Origin: Gemmobacter megaterium | Lineage (GTDB): Bacteria > Pseudomonadota > Alphaproteobacteria > Rhodobacterales > Rhodobacteraceae | Reading direction: 5' to 3' | NCBI RefSeq assembly: GCF_900156815.1 | Contig: NZ_FTOT01000003.1 | Span: 1-64,000, forward strand | Length of the DNA: 64,000 nucleotides | Shown: positions 63,602-64,000 of the stretch, one piece after another | Position numbering within the stretch: position 1 is the first letter of the stretch | Layout of the letters: each line of letters begins with the position of its first letter | Made by a program: the position numbers and the translations under genes | The notes under the pieces: generated by a model | Told to the model about the DNA's origin: nothing | The model's database searches: none | What the model saw: the letters and a program-made list of their open reading frames with translations, nothing else

Positions 63602-64000
63602 TTAAGATCCGGCGGTCGGAAAGCTGGCGGGTATCGACTGGCGCACGGAATTCGACATGAACAGCAGCGTGGGCGCGTCGCCGTGGCAAACATAGCCATG
63701 CTCCATTTCGCCGTCGAACAGGATGCTGTCGCCGGTTTCGAGCAAAAGCGGTTCGTAATGCTGGGTATAGAGGATCAGGCTCCCCGAGAGGATCTGGAGA
63801 AACTCCTCGCCTGCATGGGATCGCCAGCCGCCGGTTTCCTCCAGCGAACGGCCGGTCACCGTGACGTTCCAGAACAGGTTGCTCTTGTCGCGGAAGTCGC
63901 TGCTGAGCACTTCGAACACCATGCCGCGCGTTTCATGCCGGGTTCCGGTGCCCGCCCGAACGATCGAGCGCCGCGCCAGCGGCCGCACGCTGGGCGCCGA
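63602..64000 (-). CDS. partial cupin-domain regulator (probably XRE/PuuR-type)
   Basis: The frame is open to the right edge, so only about the last 130 residues are present. They form a cupin domain (WRSHAGEEFLQILSGSLILYT, GDSILFDGEMEHGYVCHGDAPTLLFM). In PuuR-like regulators such a domain follows an N-terminal HTH, which would lie outside the window. Its place beside a glutamine-synthetase-like gene and importer supports a role as their regulator. It could also be a plain cupin protein. Confidence 0.75.
   Translation of the reverse strand, partial: SAPSVRPLARRSIVRAGTGTRHETRGMVFEVLSSDFRDKSNLFWNVTVTGRSLEETGGWRSHAGEEFLQILSGSLILYTQHYEPLLLETGDSILFDGEMEHGYVCHGDAPTLLFMSNSVRQSIPASFPTAGS

Noticed and set aside
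1-64000. tRNA, rRNA, CRISPR, insertion sequence or prophage genes
   Set aside because: I saw no cloverleaf or rRNA-like sequence, no regularly spaced repeats apart from the iteron-like units, and no transposase, integrase or phage structural motifs.

Overview
The window is GC-rich, densely packed DNA of an alphaproteobacterium, most likely a Rhodobacterales (Paracoccus/Rhodobacter-like) organism. It looks like part of a plasmid or chromid rather than core chromosome. The replicon core is at 21.5-25.7 kb: a Rep_3/RepB-type initiator, an iteron-like origin, and parA-parB. Other clues to the group are an alphaproteobacterial-type LexA box, the zinc chaperone AztD (characterised in Paracoccus), and an extragenic stem-loop with a tail of the kind common in Rhodobacterales. 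I see no rRNA, tRNA, transposase, CRISPR array or phage gene.

Layout. 0-0.6 kb: gene-free, C/A-rich DNA of unknown nature. 0.5-0.9 kb: a small, internally duplicated protein behind a GTTC-N7-GTTC box. 0.9-3.6 kb: a Zn/Cd/Pb P-type ATPase divergent from its MerR regulator, with a textbook 19-bp-spaced MerR promoter. 3.6-16.2 kb: a LysR gene divergent from a long operon (SCP2-type thiolase, two half-size hot-dog hydratases, acyl-CoA dehydrogenase, SDR, LivHMGF transporter, acyl-CoA synthetase, LivK, enoyl-CoA hydratase), which forms a complete uptake, activation and beta-oxidation route for an unknown acid. 16.2-18.8 kb: a COG0523 GTPase divergent from aztD, with Zur-like dyads between them. 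18.8-21.5 kb: an acyl-CoA ligase and an SDR with an unusual active site. 21.5-25.7 kb: the replication and partition module. 25.7-35.2 kb: nitronate monooxygenase plus CoA ligase, a dipeptide/nickel-type ABC importer (SBP, two permeases, double ATPase), and a YghU-like GST.

35.2-54.1 kb: a large fatty-acyl-CoA regulon. A six-gene minus-strand operon (3-hydroxyacyl-CoA dehydrogenase, ACAD11-like dehydrogenase, SDR, thiolase, two paired acyl-CoA dehydrogenases) diverges from an enoyl-CoA hydratase and an APH-type kinase gene. A TRAP transporter, a histidine-phosphatase-like protein, a thioesterase, two CoA ligases, another enoyl-CoA hydratase and a TetR regulator follow. CTGACA-NN-TGTCAG palindromes sit at both divergent promoters, upstream of the TRAP operon and in front of the enoyl-CoA hydratase/tetR pair, so one TetR protein probably controls the whole set. 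The separate kinase and ACAD11-like dehydrogenase resemble the two halves of animal ACAD10/ACAD11 and the LvaA/LvaC pair of Pseudomonas, which suggests degradation of 4-hydroxy- or 4-oxo-acids through a phosphorylated acyl-CoA. 54.1-57.1 kb: a tripartite tricarboxylate-type transporter. 57.5-64 kb: a second Liv-type ABC importer with a glutamine-synthetase-like ligase and, at the right edge, a cupin-domain regulator fragment.

Overall the window is a catabolic replicon segment with five solute-uptake systems, five CoA ligases, four acyl-CoA dehydrogenases, three enoyl-CoA hydratases and two thiolases. All functional calls come from reading motifs and gene context. No database search was run.
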